From: JACVRN01 sp036389255 | GTDB taxonomy: Bacteria; Acidobacteriota; Blastocatellia; Pyrinomonadales; Pyrinomonadaceae | DNA: 64,000 nucleotides | Reading direction: 5' to 3' | Assembly (NCBI GenBank): GCA_036389255.1 | Contig: DASVQI010000041.1 | Span: 186,001 to 250,000, forward strand | Part shown: piece by piece, positions 17,057-25,362 of the stretch | Position numbering within the stretch: position 1 is the stretch's first letter | Layout: each line of letters opens with the position of its first letter | The notes under the pieces: model-generated | What the model saw: only the letters and a program-made list of their open reading frames with translations | The model's database searches: none | Told to the model about the DNA's origin: nothing | Position numbers and translations under genes: made by a program

Positions 17057-18332
17057 ACCGGTCGCGCAGCGCTTCGGCGGGCCGCAGGCGCGCGGCCACT
17101 CGTGCCGGATAAAGTGTCGCCAGAAGGCTCAAGATGAATGCTACGAGAGCGGCCAAGGCTATGTCACCGGCGCGCGTGTGAAAGGGAACATTGCTGATGG
17201 AGTAGACATCTGCGGGCAGGCTCACCAATCGGTAGCGCTCGCCTATCAAGGAGGCCGTCAGGCCGAGCAAGACGCCAAGGCTCGCGCCGACTGCGCCAAT
17301 CAGCGCGCCCTCTATCATGAAGAGCAGCATGATGGAGCGGGCACGCGCGCCCATGCCGGAGAGAATAGCTATGTCTGCGCGGCGCTCGACTACGACCAGC
17401 ACGAGTGTCGTAGTGATATTGAGCGCGGCCAGCAGAATGATGATGGCTATGATGAAGAGCCCCATGCGGCGCTCAAGCGCCAGTGCGGCGAAGAGCGGGC
17501 GGTTCGCCTCCTGCCAGTCAACCGTGACGAACTCCTGTCCCGCGCGCTCTCTTACACGCGCCGCCGTCTCCGCCGAATCGTAAATGTCCGCGACCTCAAG
17601 ACTGATGGCAGAAGCCTTTGGCGGCTCACTCGAAAGCTCGTGCGCGGCTGCGAGCGAGAGATACACCCAAGTCGCGTCGTATTCGTAAAGCCCGGAGCGA
17701 AAGATGCCCGCCACTCGCACAGGATGGCGGCGAGGAGGCTGGCCGAGCGGCGTCAGGGCGGCGTCTCCTGAAATGAGCTGCGCCGTGTCGCCTACGCGCA
17801 GTCCCATGCGCGCGGCCAACTCCGAGCCGACTATGACACCCGGCAAGGCGGCTCTGCTTTGCGACGCCTCAGACTCTTTCCCCGCGTTCTGAGGGAGAGA
17901 GGAAACTTGAAGGAGCGGCTCGATTGAGCCCCCGGTGAGCGAGCGGCGAAGCTGCTCTACGGCGCGCGGCGATTCGCTGTCGAGGCCGCGCAGGATTGCG
18001 TAGGCGGAATTGTTCGCACCCGTTATAAGCGCGCCGTCATAGATTGTCGCGGCAGCATCTTTGACGCCCTTAACCTCTCGCACGCGCTCCCTGAGCACGC
18101 GGTAGTCTGTGAAGGGCTGCCCGTCGCGCCGCATGAGCGTGATGTGCGCTGTGCTTGAGAGAATCTTGTCGCGCATCTCGTCACGAAAACCGTTCGAGAG
18201 CGCAAGCGCGACTATTAAGGCCGCTACGCCAAAGGCTATGCCCGCCACGGCAAACAGCGCCGTCACGCGCGCAAGCGGACTGCGGCGGCGCGAGTAGAAA
18301 TAGCGAAGCGCTAGGAAAAGCTCGTAGGGCAT
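17055..18332 (-). CDS. LolC/LolE-type lipoprotein-releasing ABC transporter permease
   Basis: 425 residues. An N-terminal membrane helix (RVTALFAVAGIAFGVAALIVALALS, about 22-46) precedes a periplasmic MacB-like domain of about 220 residues (ITLMRRDG to EQEFVTVDW). Three C-terminal helices (about 290-315, 335-365, 390-415) with the FtsX pattern close the protein. The start MPYELFLALRYFYSRRR is typical of the LolC/E family. It would form the inner-membrane channel that hands lipoproteins to LolA, with the downstream LolD ATPase. A single permease with this architecture often works as a homodimer (LolF-like). Confidence 0.87.
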   Translation of the reverse strand: MPYELFLALRYFYSRRRSPLARVTALFAVAGIAFGVAALIVALALSNGFRDEMRDKILSSTAHITLMRRDGQPFTDYRVLRERVREVKGVKDAAATIYDGALITGANNSAYAILRGLDSESPRAVEQLRRSLTGGSIEPLLQVSSLPQNAGKESEASQSRAALPGVIVGSELAARMGLRVGDTAQLISGDAALTPLGQPPRRHPVRVAGIFRSGLYEYDATWVYLSLAAAHELSSEPPKASAISLEVADIYDSAETAARVRERAGQEFVTVDWQEANRPLFAALALERRMGLFIIAIIILLAALNITTTLVLVVVERRADIAILSGMGARARSIMLLFMIEGALIGAVGASLGVLLGLTASLIGERYRLVSLPADVYSISNVPFHTRAGDIALAALVAFILSLLATLYPARVAARLRPAEALRDR

Positions 18333-18451
18333 CTTCGGTTGCAGAGTGTTATTTACAGTAACACGAGTTTGATGAGAAGTGCGCTCGTGAGATACTTGAG
18401 AACCGTTGATGAAAGTTTTTCATACTCTCAAAAAAAAGGGAGATTCAAGCC

Positions 18452-19000
18452 TTGCTACGCTTCAGCCTGCTACTCGTTCTTCTGTGCCTTGCCGTGACTA
18501 TCGAACATGACTCCTACGCAAAGGCGCAGACGAAAACCATAACCATAAAAGTTTACTACGCCAACGAAAAGCGCAACCCGAACGCAGAGCCATGCGGGCT
18601 GGTCTTTCCGGTCTATCGCAGGATTCCCCGCACGGACGCGGTGGCCCGCGCGGCGCTTGAGCAGCTCTTTGCGGGGCCTACAGAAAAGGAGAAGGCGGAA
18701 GGATACTATTCATGGTTTTCGCCCAAGACGAAATCGGTTCTTAAGAGCATAGTGATTAAGAACAAGATGGCTTACGTCAATTTCAAGCCGGACGCCTTCG
18801 CCATACTGCCGGGAGGCGTCTCTACCAGTTGCGGCTCAGACCAGTTCCTGTCGGAGATGGAGAAGACTCTGCGCCAGTTTCCTTCAATCAAAAAAATCTT
18901 CTACGCCGTAGACGGGAATCCTGCGGAGTTCTACGAGTTCCTTCAGGGCGAATGCCCGAGAGAGCTGGGAAAGAACTGCGACGGGTCGAATTTTCAGTGA
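18452..19000 (+). CDS. Secreted GerMN-domain protein
   Basis: 182 residues from a TTG start (18452) that is preceded by AAGGGAGA at a good distance. A signal peptide covers about 1-28. The rest is one GerMN domain: TITIKVYYANEKRNP, an ALEQLFAGPTEKEKAEGYY block, then AYVNFKPDAF and LRQFPSIKKIFYAVDG. GerMN domains occur in spore-germination and lipoprotein-like envelope proteins; the actual role here is unknown. Two Cys pairs (CGLVF, STSCG, GECPRELGKNC) suggest disulfides. A paralogue sits at 40417-40902. Confidence 0.75.
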   Translation: MLRFSLLLVLLCLAVTIEHDSYAKAQTKTITIKVYYANEKRNPNAEPCGLVFPVYRRIPRTDAVARAALEQLFAGPTEKEKAEGYYSWFSPKTKSVLKSIVIKNKMAYVNFKPDAFAILPGGVSTSCGSDQFLSEMEKTLRQFPSIKKIFYAVDGNPAEFYEFLQGECPRELGKNCDGSNFQ

Positions 19001-19004
19001 GCCG

Positions 19005-19427
19005 CTAACGGCTTGCGGTCGCGTAGCGGAAGATGTCCGTGAACATGATGACGACGAGCACAACCAGAAATATTATGCTCTGCCTTGAGTAGTAGAGCGA
19101 GCGTTTAGAGGCCGATTCCGCGCCCGCGTAATCTCCCGCGCCGAACTTGCTGTTGACCTGAAATGACTTGATGAGCGCCGCCAGTGGCATGAAGATTCCC
19201 ATCAGTGCCGCGACGCCCGCCAGCGCAGACATGAGCGCCGTCATCCACGCGGGAATCTCAGACCTGTACGGAGGCCCGAACAGGACGGTGACAGTCTCGT
19301 AGAACTTCGAAGCTGTTATGAGAAGTCCAAGAGGCACAAGCAGCAGCGATAATATGATTGCGCGCACCAGATAGTTCGGCGGGCGCTCGACTGACGCTAC
19401 GCCCTGCGCCCCTGATTGAGTCACCAT
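19005..19427 (-). CDS. Small membrane protein, CD225/dispanin-like
   Basis: 140 residues with three predicted membrane helices: about 22-42 (AIILSLLLVPLGLLITA), about 62-88, and about 115-135 (IIFLVVLVVIMFTDIF). The segment between helices 2 and 3, KSFQVNSKFGAGDYAGAESASKRS, strongly resembles the cytoplasmic loop of CD225/dispanin proteins ('VNSKYxxGDYxGAxxAS'). Bacterial members have no assigned function. It is transcribed right after the amine oxidase gene (22-base gap), from which it may be co-transcribed. Confidence 0.6.
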   Translation of the reverse strand: MVTQSGAQGVASVERPPNYLVRAIILSLLLVPLGLLITASKFYETVTVLFGPPYRSEIPAWMTALMSALAGVAALMGIFMPLAALIKSFQVNSKFGAGDYAGAESASKRSLYYSRQSIIFLVVLVVIMFTDIFRYATASR

Positions 19428-19449
19428 GCGGATTTCTCCCTCTTAAGCT

Positions 19450-20832
19450 TTAAGCGGCACGTCGCCGCCGCGCGCCCGCCCTGCCTGTCAGAGCCTTGGC
19501 AGCTTCCTCTCCGGTGACGACCGCCCCTTCCATAAAACCCTGCCAGTCCGCGAGGTGCTCCCCCGCGAAGAGGACTTTGCCGTGGGGTCTTTGCAGCACG
19601 GGCCGTATCCCGAACCACTGGCCCGGACGGTACACCGCATAGGCTCCGCGCGTGAAGGGGTCGCGCTGCCATGCGTAGGACTTGATGGCGCGCGACAGCT
19701 CTGTGGCCCGCGCGTTAAAGGGCGCTAGGTCGCGCGTGACAATCTCCATGCGGCGAGCGTCATCCTGCGAGGCCAGCACGTCGGCCTTCTCGCCTATAGC
19801 GTAGCTGCAAAGGATGCCCTCCTGCCCGGGCTGATTCTTGGTGCTGTGGAAGTAGTAGTGGGAGGTCGCGTCCGAGACGAGCGAGAAATCTTCAGCGCCC
19901 CAGAACCGCTCGCGGAAGAGAAGAGAGTTTTTGATGATGCGAGCGTACTGCAACTGCTCTGCCGCGTCTCTTTGAGCGGCGGGAAGCGGCGGGTAGAATT
20001 TGATTTCCGTCAGCACCCGCGCCGGAACCGTGCAGATGCAGGCGTCCGCACGATAGCTCTCATTCTTAGTGCGAACCGTGACTGTGCCCGCGCGCTCGCG
20101 TATCTCCAAGACCTGCGCGTTCGTGCGTATGTTCTCAAGGCCGACGCGCGCGGCCAGCGCTTCCGGCAGCCGGGAGTTTCCGCCCTCCATCTTGAAATCC
20201 ATCTCGTTTGCAGGGCTGGACTCAAAATATTCTGAGGCAGCCGCAAACGCGGAGACGTGTCGTATGGATTCACCGAAGTCCGTCGAATCCATCAAGTCTC
20301 TCAGCAGCAGGTCGTCCGGGGTAAAGCCTATGTTCTCAAGCTCAGTCCACCAATCCGTCCGGTCTAAGCGCAGCTTATCGCGCATCTTGAATGATTTATA
20401 GGATTGCTTCAGCCTGTCGAAGGCGCTTTGCGCCTGCGGCGAGACATCCCAGCGCCCTGCCGGAGAGTAGACGCCGTTTCGCATCAGCGAAGCCGCGAAG
20501 CGATGATCGTTGAGCTTGATGCCGAACTCTTTGCAGAGAGCCTGCACGCGCTCGTGGCTTGCGCCGACCCACTCGCCGCCTAGCTCGCATATTAGCTGCG
20601 GGTTCTCCCCGAACCTGTAAGAGAGAATGCGCCCGCCCCTGCGCTCTCTGGCCTCCAGCACTGTGACGCGCCAGCCCGCACGCTTCAGAGCATAAGCGGC
20701 CGCAAGGCCGGAGAGGCCCGCTCCGATGACGATGCAAGAATGCTGCGCCGCGAGGCCGAACGAAGTGCGAAGCAGGGGAAGGCCGAGCGCGGCAAGGCCC
20801 GCGCCACGCAGGAACTCACGACGATTGGTCAT
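19450..20832 (-). CDS. Tat-exported flavin monoamine oxidase-family oxidoreductase
   Basis: 460 residues. A twin-arginine-like leader (NRREFLRGAGLAALGLPLL) suggests folded export. A dinucleotide-binding fold follows (IVIGAGLSGLAAAYAL; GxGxxG about 37-42) with the amine-oxidase RRGGRI motif (about 64-69). The C-terminal HGKVLFAGEHLADWQGFMEGA block closes the FAD site. It oxidises an amine or related substrate with FAD; the substrate cannot be predicted. A late basic tail (GRAGARRRRAA) is unusual. It starts near the DUF-like small membrane protein gene at 20882 on the same strand. Confidence 0.8.
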   Translation of the reverse strand: MTNRREFLRGAGLAALGLPLLRTSFGLAAQHSCIVIGAGLSGLAAAYALKRAGWRVTVLEARERRGGRILSYRFGENPQLICELGGEWVGASHERVQALCKEFGIKLNDHRFAASLMRNGVYSPAGRWDVSPQAQSAFDRLKQSYKSFKMRDKLRLDRTDWWTELENIGFTPDDLLLRDLMDSTDFGESIRHVSAFAAASEYFESSPANEMDFKMEGGNSRLPEALAARVGLENIRTNAQVLEIRERAGTVTVRTKNESYRADACICTVPARVLTEIKFYPPLPAAQRDAAEQLQYARIIKNSLLFRERFWGAEDFSLVSDATSHYYFHSTKNQPGQEGILCSYAIGEKADVLASQDDARRMEIVTRDLAPFNARATELSRAIKSYAWQRDPFTRGAYAVYRPGQWFGIRPVLQRPHGKVLFAGEHLADWQGFMEGAVVTGEEAAKALTGRAGARRRRAA

Positions 20833-20881
20833 AAGCTTTTATAATTATTCCAGTCCGGCTCGACCGGTCAGCTAGACTCAC

Positions 20882-21004
20882 TTAAACCAGCTTAATCTTG
20901 CTCACGGGCGAGAGGAAAAATGCGTCCAGCACCAGATGAAGCGCCGCCGTTGTCATCAGCATGATGCAGACCCAGAACGCAAAGTTACCAATGATTCTCT
21001 TCAT
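20882..21004 (-). CDS. 40-residue single-pass membrane protein
   Basis: MKRIIGNFAFWVCIMLMTTA... is a short frame with one hydrophobic helix (about 7-31) and a basic tail (VSKIKLV). The ATG at 21002-21004 has AAGAGG about 13 bases upstream. A longer frame from 21067 exists but its first 21 residues lack hydrophobic or family character. No homologue is recognised; coding is plausible because of the helix and its position between two same-strand genes. Confidence 0.45.
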   Translation of the reverse strand: MKRIIGNFAFWVCIMLMTTAALHLVLDAFFLSPVSKIKLV

Positions 21005-21111
21005 GATAACCGAATACCTCTTTTCTGAATTTAGAGGTGAGGCGGGCAAGAGAAAGTATGTAACCAATTCAGTCCACGAGTCAATCGTTTTTCCTAAGCC
21101 TCGGGGAAAGC

Positions 21112-22725
21112 CTAGCGCGTGGGGCCGCAGTCTTTCATCTCCGCCGCCCTGTTCTCGGGCAGAAGCTTTTCCAGATGCGGAGCGTCCACGGCAGAGGCGT
21201 CGTCAGCCGGTCTTACCTCGAAGATTGTCTCCGAGACGCGCCGGAAGCGAAACCGCTTTTCTAGCTTCACAATCTCTCTTGTCTCTTCTAACTGCCAGCC
21301 GCACGGAGCCCAGAGCCGCGCGTCCGTGTCCAGAAAGACGCGGCGGCCTTCCTTCAAATAGGATTCTATGAGGGGCTGAATCCGCTCGCCGCCGGGCCAG
21401 CCAGCGCCGGTGCCGATGGCGTCCCAACGGCCTAAGCCAACTCCGCGCCAGTAGGTGACGCCGACGGTCTGACCTCCGGCTATGACTACGGCGTCCTGCG
21501 GCAGCAAGACAAGGCGCTCCCTGTAGCTCTTCATCATCGAGTGCTTTTCAAGGAACCCTTTACGCAGAGAGCGCAGCGAGAAGAGAGTGAACGGAAGCGT
21601 CAGCCCCAGACAAATCAGTATCAAGAGAAAGGCGCGCCGGGGATTACCAGCCTTGCGAGTCGCACGGCTCATGAAAAAGGAGGCCGCGAGCGGGGCCAGC
21701 GCGGGCAGCCCCGTCAGAAAGTAGCGCCAGTTGACGGTCGTGCTGTAGTTGAGAAAAAGCAGCAGGGTGCTGAAAAGCCCCACGGCTCCGAGCGCTAGCT
21801 GAGGCGAAAATCTTCTCTCCCGCCACTCCTTAAAGAAGGCGAAGGGCAGCGACAGGAAGACCGGCGGCGAAGTCATAAACGAGAAGAGCAGAAATGGAAG
21901 CGCGTTGGAAAGCTGAATCGGATGACGCGCAGCCTCGTCCCGCATCGTCTCGCGCCAGCCGTTCCACGATGCGCGAAAGCCGCCCGCGTCCGTCCAGAAC
22001 CACAGGGCGAACGGCACCAGCGCAAACAGTAGAAAGACGACGATTGAGAGTGTGACCGCAGCCACCTGCTTTCGCCCAATCTTCCACCCGCAGGCCAGAG
22101 GCGCTGCCACCAGCCACGCTCCGTAAAAGCCTACGGTTTCGCGCACGTTGACATCTGCGCCCAGAAGGGCTGCGCCCAAGAGCATCAGCCACAGGCGGCC
22201 CGTCCAGACCCCGCGTAGGTAGATGGTAAGGCTTACGGCCAGCAACATCAGCGACGGAATCTCCGTCATCACCTGCCCGCTATAGACTATGTAGGACGGC
22301 GAAAGCGCAACCAGAACGGCTGCGACGGTTGCGGTCTTTTCCGAGCCCGTCACCTCGCGGGCCAGAGCCCAGCAGGCTATAGAGCCGAGCACGCTCGTCA
22401 ATACAACCGCGCTCTTGAACAGCAGGTAAGCGTCCGCAGCCTCTAGGCCGAAGAGCTTGTGAGCCGCGCGCCAGAGAGCGAAGTTCGTGAAGATGAAGAG
22501 CGAGCGGCCAAGCGCCATGGAAGAGGGAGCGCCGCGCAGAGAAAGAATCGTGTAATCCAGCGCGTCCCAGTCGCCTATGAAAGGGTCTAGATAGAGAAGC
22601 GCCAGCAACAGGGAGACGAGCGCGGGCGGAAGCCACCAGCGCCAGCTTCGCCACAGCCCCGCGCCGGCCGCCCGGCCACGCGTAACTTCATCCGAAGTCC
22701 CGCCAGTGCTAATCAACCCGAACAA
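21112..22725 (-). CDS. GT39-like membrane glycosyltransferase, copy A
   Basis: 537 residues, about ten to eleven membrane helices, then a soluble C-terminal domain from about 395. The first periplasmic loop carries acidic residues (DPFIGDWDALDYT, about 47-59) as in GT-C enzymes of the ArnT/PMT type, and a second loop has QVMTEIPS. Such enzymes move a sugar from a polyprenyl-phosphate carrier to an acceptor outside the inner membrane. The only plausible start is TTG at 22725, overlapping the end of copy B by 13 bases, so translation is likely coupled. Paralogous to the preceding gene, with near-identical patches. Confidence 0.7.
   Translation of the reverse strand: MFGLISTGGTSDEVTRGRAAGAGLWRSWRWWLPPALVSLLLALLYLDPFIGDWDALDYTILSLRGAPSSMALGRSLFIFTNFALWRAAHKLFGLEAADAYLLFKSAVVLTSVLGSIACWALAREVTGSEKTATVAAVLVALSPSYIVYSGQVMTEIPSLMLLAVSLTIYLRGVWTGRLWLMLLGAALLGADVNVRETVGFYGAWLVAAPLACGWKIGRKQVAAVTLSIVVFLLFALVPFALWFWTDAGGFRASWNGWRETMRDEAARHPIQLSNALPFLLFSFMTSPPVFLSLPFAFFKEWRERRFSPQLALGAVGLFSTLLLFLNYSTTVNWRYFLTGLPALAPLAASFFMSRATRKAGNPRRAFLLILICLGLTLPFTLFSLRSLRKGFLEKHSMMKSYRERLVLLPQDAVVIAGGQTVGVTYWRGVGLGRWDAIGTGAGWPGGERIQPLIESYLKEGRRVFLDTDARLWAPCGWQLEETREIVKLEKRFRFRRVSETIFEVRPADDASAVDAPHLEKLLPENRAAEMKDCGPTR
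21392..21519 (-). repeat. Near-identical block shared with copy B of the glycosyltransferase
   Basis: 128 bases match 22984-23111 at 123 positions, the first 62 without a difference, including third codon positions. Flanking sequence of the two genes is far less similar. It encodes the ERLVLLPQDAVVIAGG... to GAGWPG region of the soluble C-terminal domain. Confidence 0.85.
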
Positions 22726-24272
22726 TATTTTGCATCTTCCGGCCTGTTCTCAGGCAGAAGCTTCTCTAAGTTAGGGGCGTCCTGCGCCGACGGGTCGTCA
22801 GGCGGTCTTATCTCAAAGATTGTCTCCGAGGCGCGCCGGAAGCGAAACCGCTTTTCGAGTTCCGTCAGTTGTCGAATCTCCGCCAGTTGCCAGCCGCAGG
22901 GAGTCCACCAGCGAGGGTCTGTATCTATGAAGACTCTGCGGCCGCTATTCAAATCTCTTTCTATCTCGGATGGAAGCGCCGCGCCGGGCCAGCCAGCGCC
23001 GGTGCCGATGGCGTCCCAACGGCCTAAGCCAACTCCGCGCCAGTAAGTGACTCCCACGGTCTGACCTCCCGCTATGACCACGGCGTCCTGCGGCAGCAAG
23101 ACAAGGCGCTCGCCGTAATCCTTAGAGCGCGCACGGCTCAAAGCGTAAGCGTAATTGCCCGGCCAGTAATAGCTGCTAAAGAGCGCAGTGGCAAGCCCAG
23201 CGCCTACGACCGCAGAGATGAACGCGCGCCTGCGATTGCCCAGAAGCGACACTTGCGCTTCCATCAAGTAAGAGCCGACCAAGGGAATCATCGCCGGAAC
23301 TCCCGTCAGCAGGTAGCGACCGTTGAGCACCACGCTGTAGTGAATGATTAACGACAGGTTGGCGAGAAAGCCTATGACTCCCAGCAGAAGAAGCGGCGTC
23401 AGGCCGCGCCTCTTCCACTCTCTCCAAACGGCAAAGGGAAAGCTTACCAAAACGACGGGCGCTGCCAGAAGGAAGTACCACATGAGCGGCCCCATGTTCG
23501 CCAGCCGCACGGGATGCCGCTTTGATTCCTCACGCAGAGCATGAAAGCTCGTCTCCCACTCGTAACGGTAATCGCCAACGTTCAGCAGATAGAAGAAGCC
23601 AAACCCGCCGAGCGCGAAGATGAAAAAGACCACGCAGGCGAGCGCGATTGTCATCACCTCGCGGCGACCGAGCCGCCACCCGCAGACGAAGGGAGAAAGC
23701 ACTAGCCAGACGCCGTAGAGCGCCGTGGCCTCTCGCAGGTTGACGCTCAGGCCCATCAGCGCAGCGCCCGCTATCACCACGGGGAAGCTTCTTCTAGCAA
23801 GGCCCCGCAGGTGAATGAGCAGACTCACGCCCAGTAAAAGTATGGACGGAATCTCCGTCATCACCTGCCCGCTATAGATTATATAGAAGGATGAAGTCGC
23901 CAGCAGGAGCGCGGCTATGCTCGCCGCCTCTCTTGATTTCGCCAGCTCGCGCGTCACTCGCCACCAGACCATGACTGCCAGAGGGCTCTGCGCTACGACC
24001 GCGTACTTGAAGAGCAGGTAGGCTTTCTCCGGCGGGAGATTAAAGAGCGTGTGAGCCGTGAGCCAGAGAGCGCGATTGTAGAAGATGAAGAGCGAGCGTC
24101 CCAGAAGCAGCGTCGAAGGCTTGCCGTTTAGAGCTAGCACCGTGTAATCGAGCGCGTCCCAGTCGCCTATGAAAGGGTCAACGAAGTATAGAGCCAGTGC
24201 GAGTGAGAGAAGTGCGGGGGGAAGCCACCATGGCCATTCTGCAAGGAAGCCTTGCGCTTTGGGCTGCGGCAT
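22713..24272 (-). CDS. GT39-like membrane glycosyltransferase, copy B
   Basis: 519 residues from the ATG at 24270-24272 (MPQPKAQGFLAEW). A TTG start at 24317 would overlap the upstream gene by 44 bases and is less likely. Layout equals copy A: DPFIGDWDALDYT acidic loop, QVMTEIPS loop, about ten helices, and a soluble C-terminal domain ending with FEIRPPDDPSAQDAP. It lies one base after the stop of the receiver-HATPase gene, so the three genes form an operon. Probably a polyprenyl-phosphate-sugar-dependent transferase acting at the periplasmic face; acceptor unknown. Confidence 0.72.
   Translation of the reverse strand: MPQPKAQGFLAEWPWWLPPALLSLALALYFVDPFIGDWDALDYTVLALNGKPSTLLLGRSLFIFYNRALWLTAHTLFNLPPEKAYLLFKYAVVAQSPLAVMVWWRVTRELAKSREAASIAALLLATSSFYIIYSGQVMTEIPSILLLGVSLLIHLRGLARRSFPVVIAGAALMGLSVNLREATALYGVWLVLSPFVCGWRLGRREVMTIALACVVFFIFALGGFGFFYLLNVGDYRYEWETSFHALREESKRHPVRLANMGPLMWYFLLAAPVVLVSFPFAVWREWKRRGLTPLLLLGVIGFLANLSLIIHYSVVLNGRYLLTGVPAMIPLVGSYLMEAQVSLLGNRRRAFISAVVGAGLATALFSSYYWPGNYAYALSRARSKDYGERLVLLPQDAVVIAGGQTVGVTYWRGVGLGRWDAIGTGAGWPGAALPSEIERDLNSGRRVFIDTDPRWWTPCGWQLAEIRQLTELEKRFRFRRASETIFEIRPPDDPSAQDAPNLEKLLPENRPEDAKYCSG
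22984..23111 (-). repeat. Near-identical block shared with copy A of the glycosyltransferase
   Basis: Partner of 21392-21519 with five differences in 128 bases. Two shorter near-identical patches also exist, encoding the FIGDWDALDYT loop and the YSGQVMTEIPS loop. Confidence 0.85.
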
Positions 24273-24273
24273 C

Positions 24274-25143
24274 TCAGTTGTGCGCGCGCGTGTCGTCCCG
24301 GTCGTTGAGGGATTCAATCAAGTCGTTTTCAAAGGAGTCTTCGGGGCGCTTAATCATCGTCAGTTGGTTGCCGCGCTCGTTGTACTTAACCTCGTCCATG
24401 ATGTTGTAGATGAGCAGCACGCCCCTGCCCGAAGCTTTGAAGAGATTTTCCGGGTCGCAGGGGTTTGGAATCTCCTGCACGTTAAAACCCTCGCCTTCGT
24501 CTTCGACGGTGAAGCGGCATTCTTTGGCGGAAAGCTCGGCCGTGATGCGCACCAGCTTTGTCGGGTCGTTCTTGTTGCCGTGCTTGACCGCGTTGACGAA
24601 GGCTTCGTCCAAGGCCACGTAGAGGTTGGAGCGCTCCGGCTTGATGACGCCGAGCAGCGCCACGCGCTCGATTAAGTATTGCAGGACGCCGTGCATGAGC
24701 GATACGTCCGAGGGAAGCTCGAAATCAATCTTCTCCCGTATGTAGGGCAGCACCTTCAAATCTTCAACAAAGCGCAGCTTGTAGGAGAGCGTCTTTTCTA
24801 CGATTGTCCGCAGCTCGTCATTGTTGTAGGGCGTTCTGACGAAGTTGGCCGCGCCCATCTTGAAGGCTTTAACTATGCCCGGCTTTTGTGCTTCATCCGA
24901 GGAGACGACCACGGGGACAGCCAAGCGCTGTCTTTGAAGCTCCGAGAGGATTTCGACGCCCGATTCGGCGTCATCCGTCAGGTCAGAGATAATCAGGTCG
25001 AACCCGTCAAGGTCTGCGCGCATGAGGGCTACCTCGCGGTCACCGATTGCGACCACGTCATGGCCCAGCTCGCGCAGGACTTTCTCCAGCGCAGTGCGCA
25101 GTTCGTCATTATCATCGACGATGAGAATTCGTCGTTTATCCAT
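24274..25143 (-). CDS. Receiver domain fused to RsbW-like ATPase domain
   Basis: 289 residues from the ATG at 25141-25143, which has AGAGG 5-9 bases upstream; a start at 25209 is possible but lacks this. Receiver domain (about 4-120): acidic pair Asp10/Asp11 and phospho-acceptor Asp54 (IISDL) are present, but the conserved Lys is replaced (FVRTP, Thr104). The C-terminal half is a GHKL ATPase of the anti-sigma/RsbW type: N-box ALDEAFVNAVKHGN, G1 DEGEGFN and G2 KASGRGVLL. Probably a partner-switching regulator with receiver input. First gene of an operon with the two glycosyltransferases. Confidence 0.8.
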   Translation of the reverse strand: MDKRRILIVDDNDELRTALEKVLRELGHDVVAIGDREVALMRADLDGFDLIISDLTDDAESGVEILSELQRQRLAVPVVVSSDEAQKPGIVKAFKMGAANFVRTPYNNDELRTIVEKTLSYKLRFVEDLKVLPYIREKIDFELPSDVSLMHGVLQYLIERVALLGVIKPERSNLYVALDEAFVNAVKHGNKNDPTKLVRITAELSAKECRFTVEDEGEGFNVQEIPNPCDPENLFKASGRGVLLIYNIMDEVKYNERGNQLTMIKRPEDSFENDLIESLNDRDDTRAHN

Positions 25144-25261
25144 CAACCTCTGTGCCGTTCGGACTTTTTCGCGTACGAGGCGGGAGATGCCCCCACAGTC
25201 TATGCCCATAGCGATGCGCTATACGCCGGAAAGGGGTCTCACGTTTCAAATAATATTCAAT

Positions 25262-25357
25262 TTGCGCCAAAGGTAAAGGGCAAACTTGCGATTTCACCAC
25301 GCAATGCCCCTCTGCGGCGGCTTTTCTTTTTCCAGTTTTCCTTTTACCCTTTGCCGG
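25262..25357. repeat. Intergenic degenerate-word hairpin (R7)
   Basis: Left arm GCCAAAGGTAAAGGGCAAAC (about 25264-25283) and right arm ending TTTTACCCTTTGCCGG (about 25343-25358), with units AAAGGTA, AAGGGCA and TTTTACC, CTTTGCC. It lies in the divergent spacer and ends just before the DUF374 start. Confidence 0.65.
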
Positions 25358-25362
25358 AACTG

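Noticed and set aside
24679..25362. N-terminal extension of the DUF374 frame
   Set aside because: It would be antisense to the receiver-ATPase gene and read through repeat R7; the family starts near 25363.
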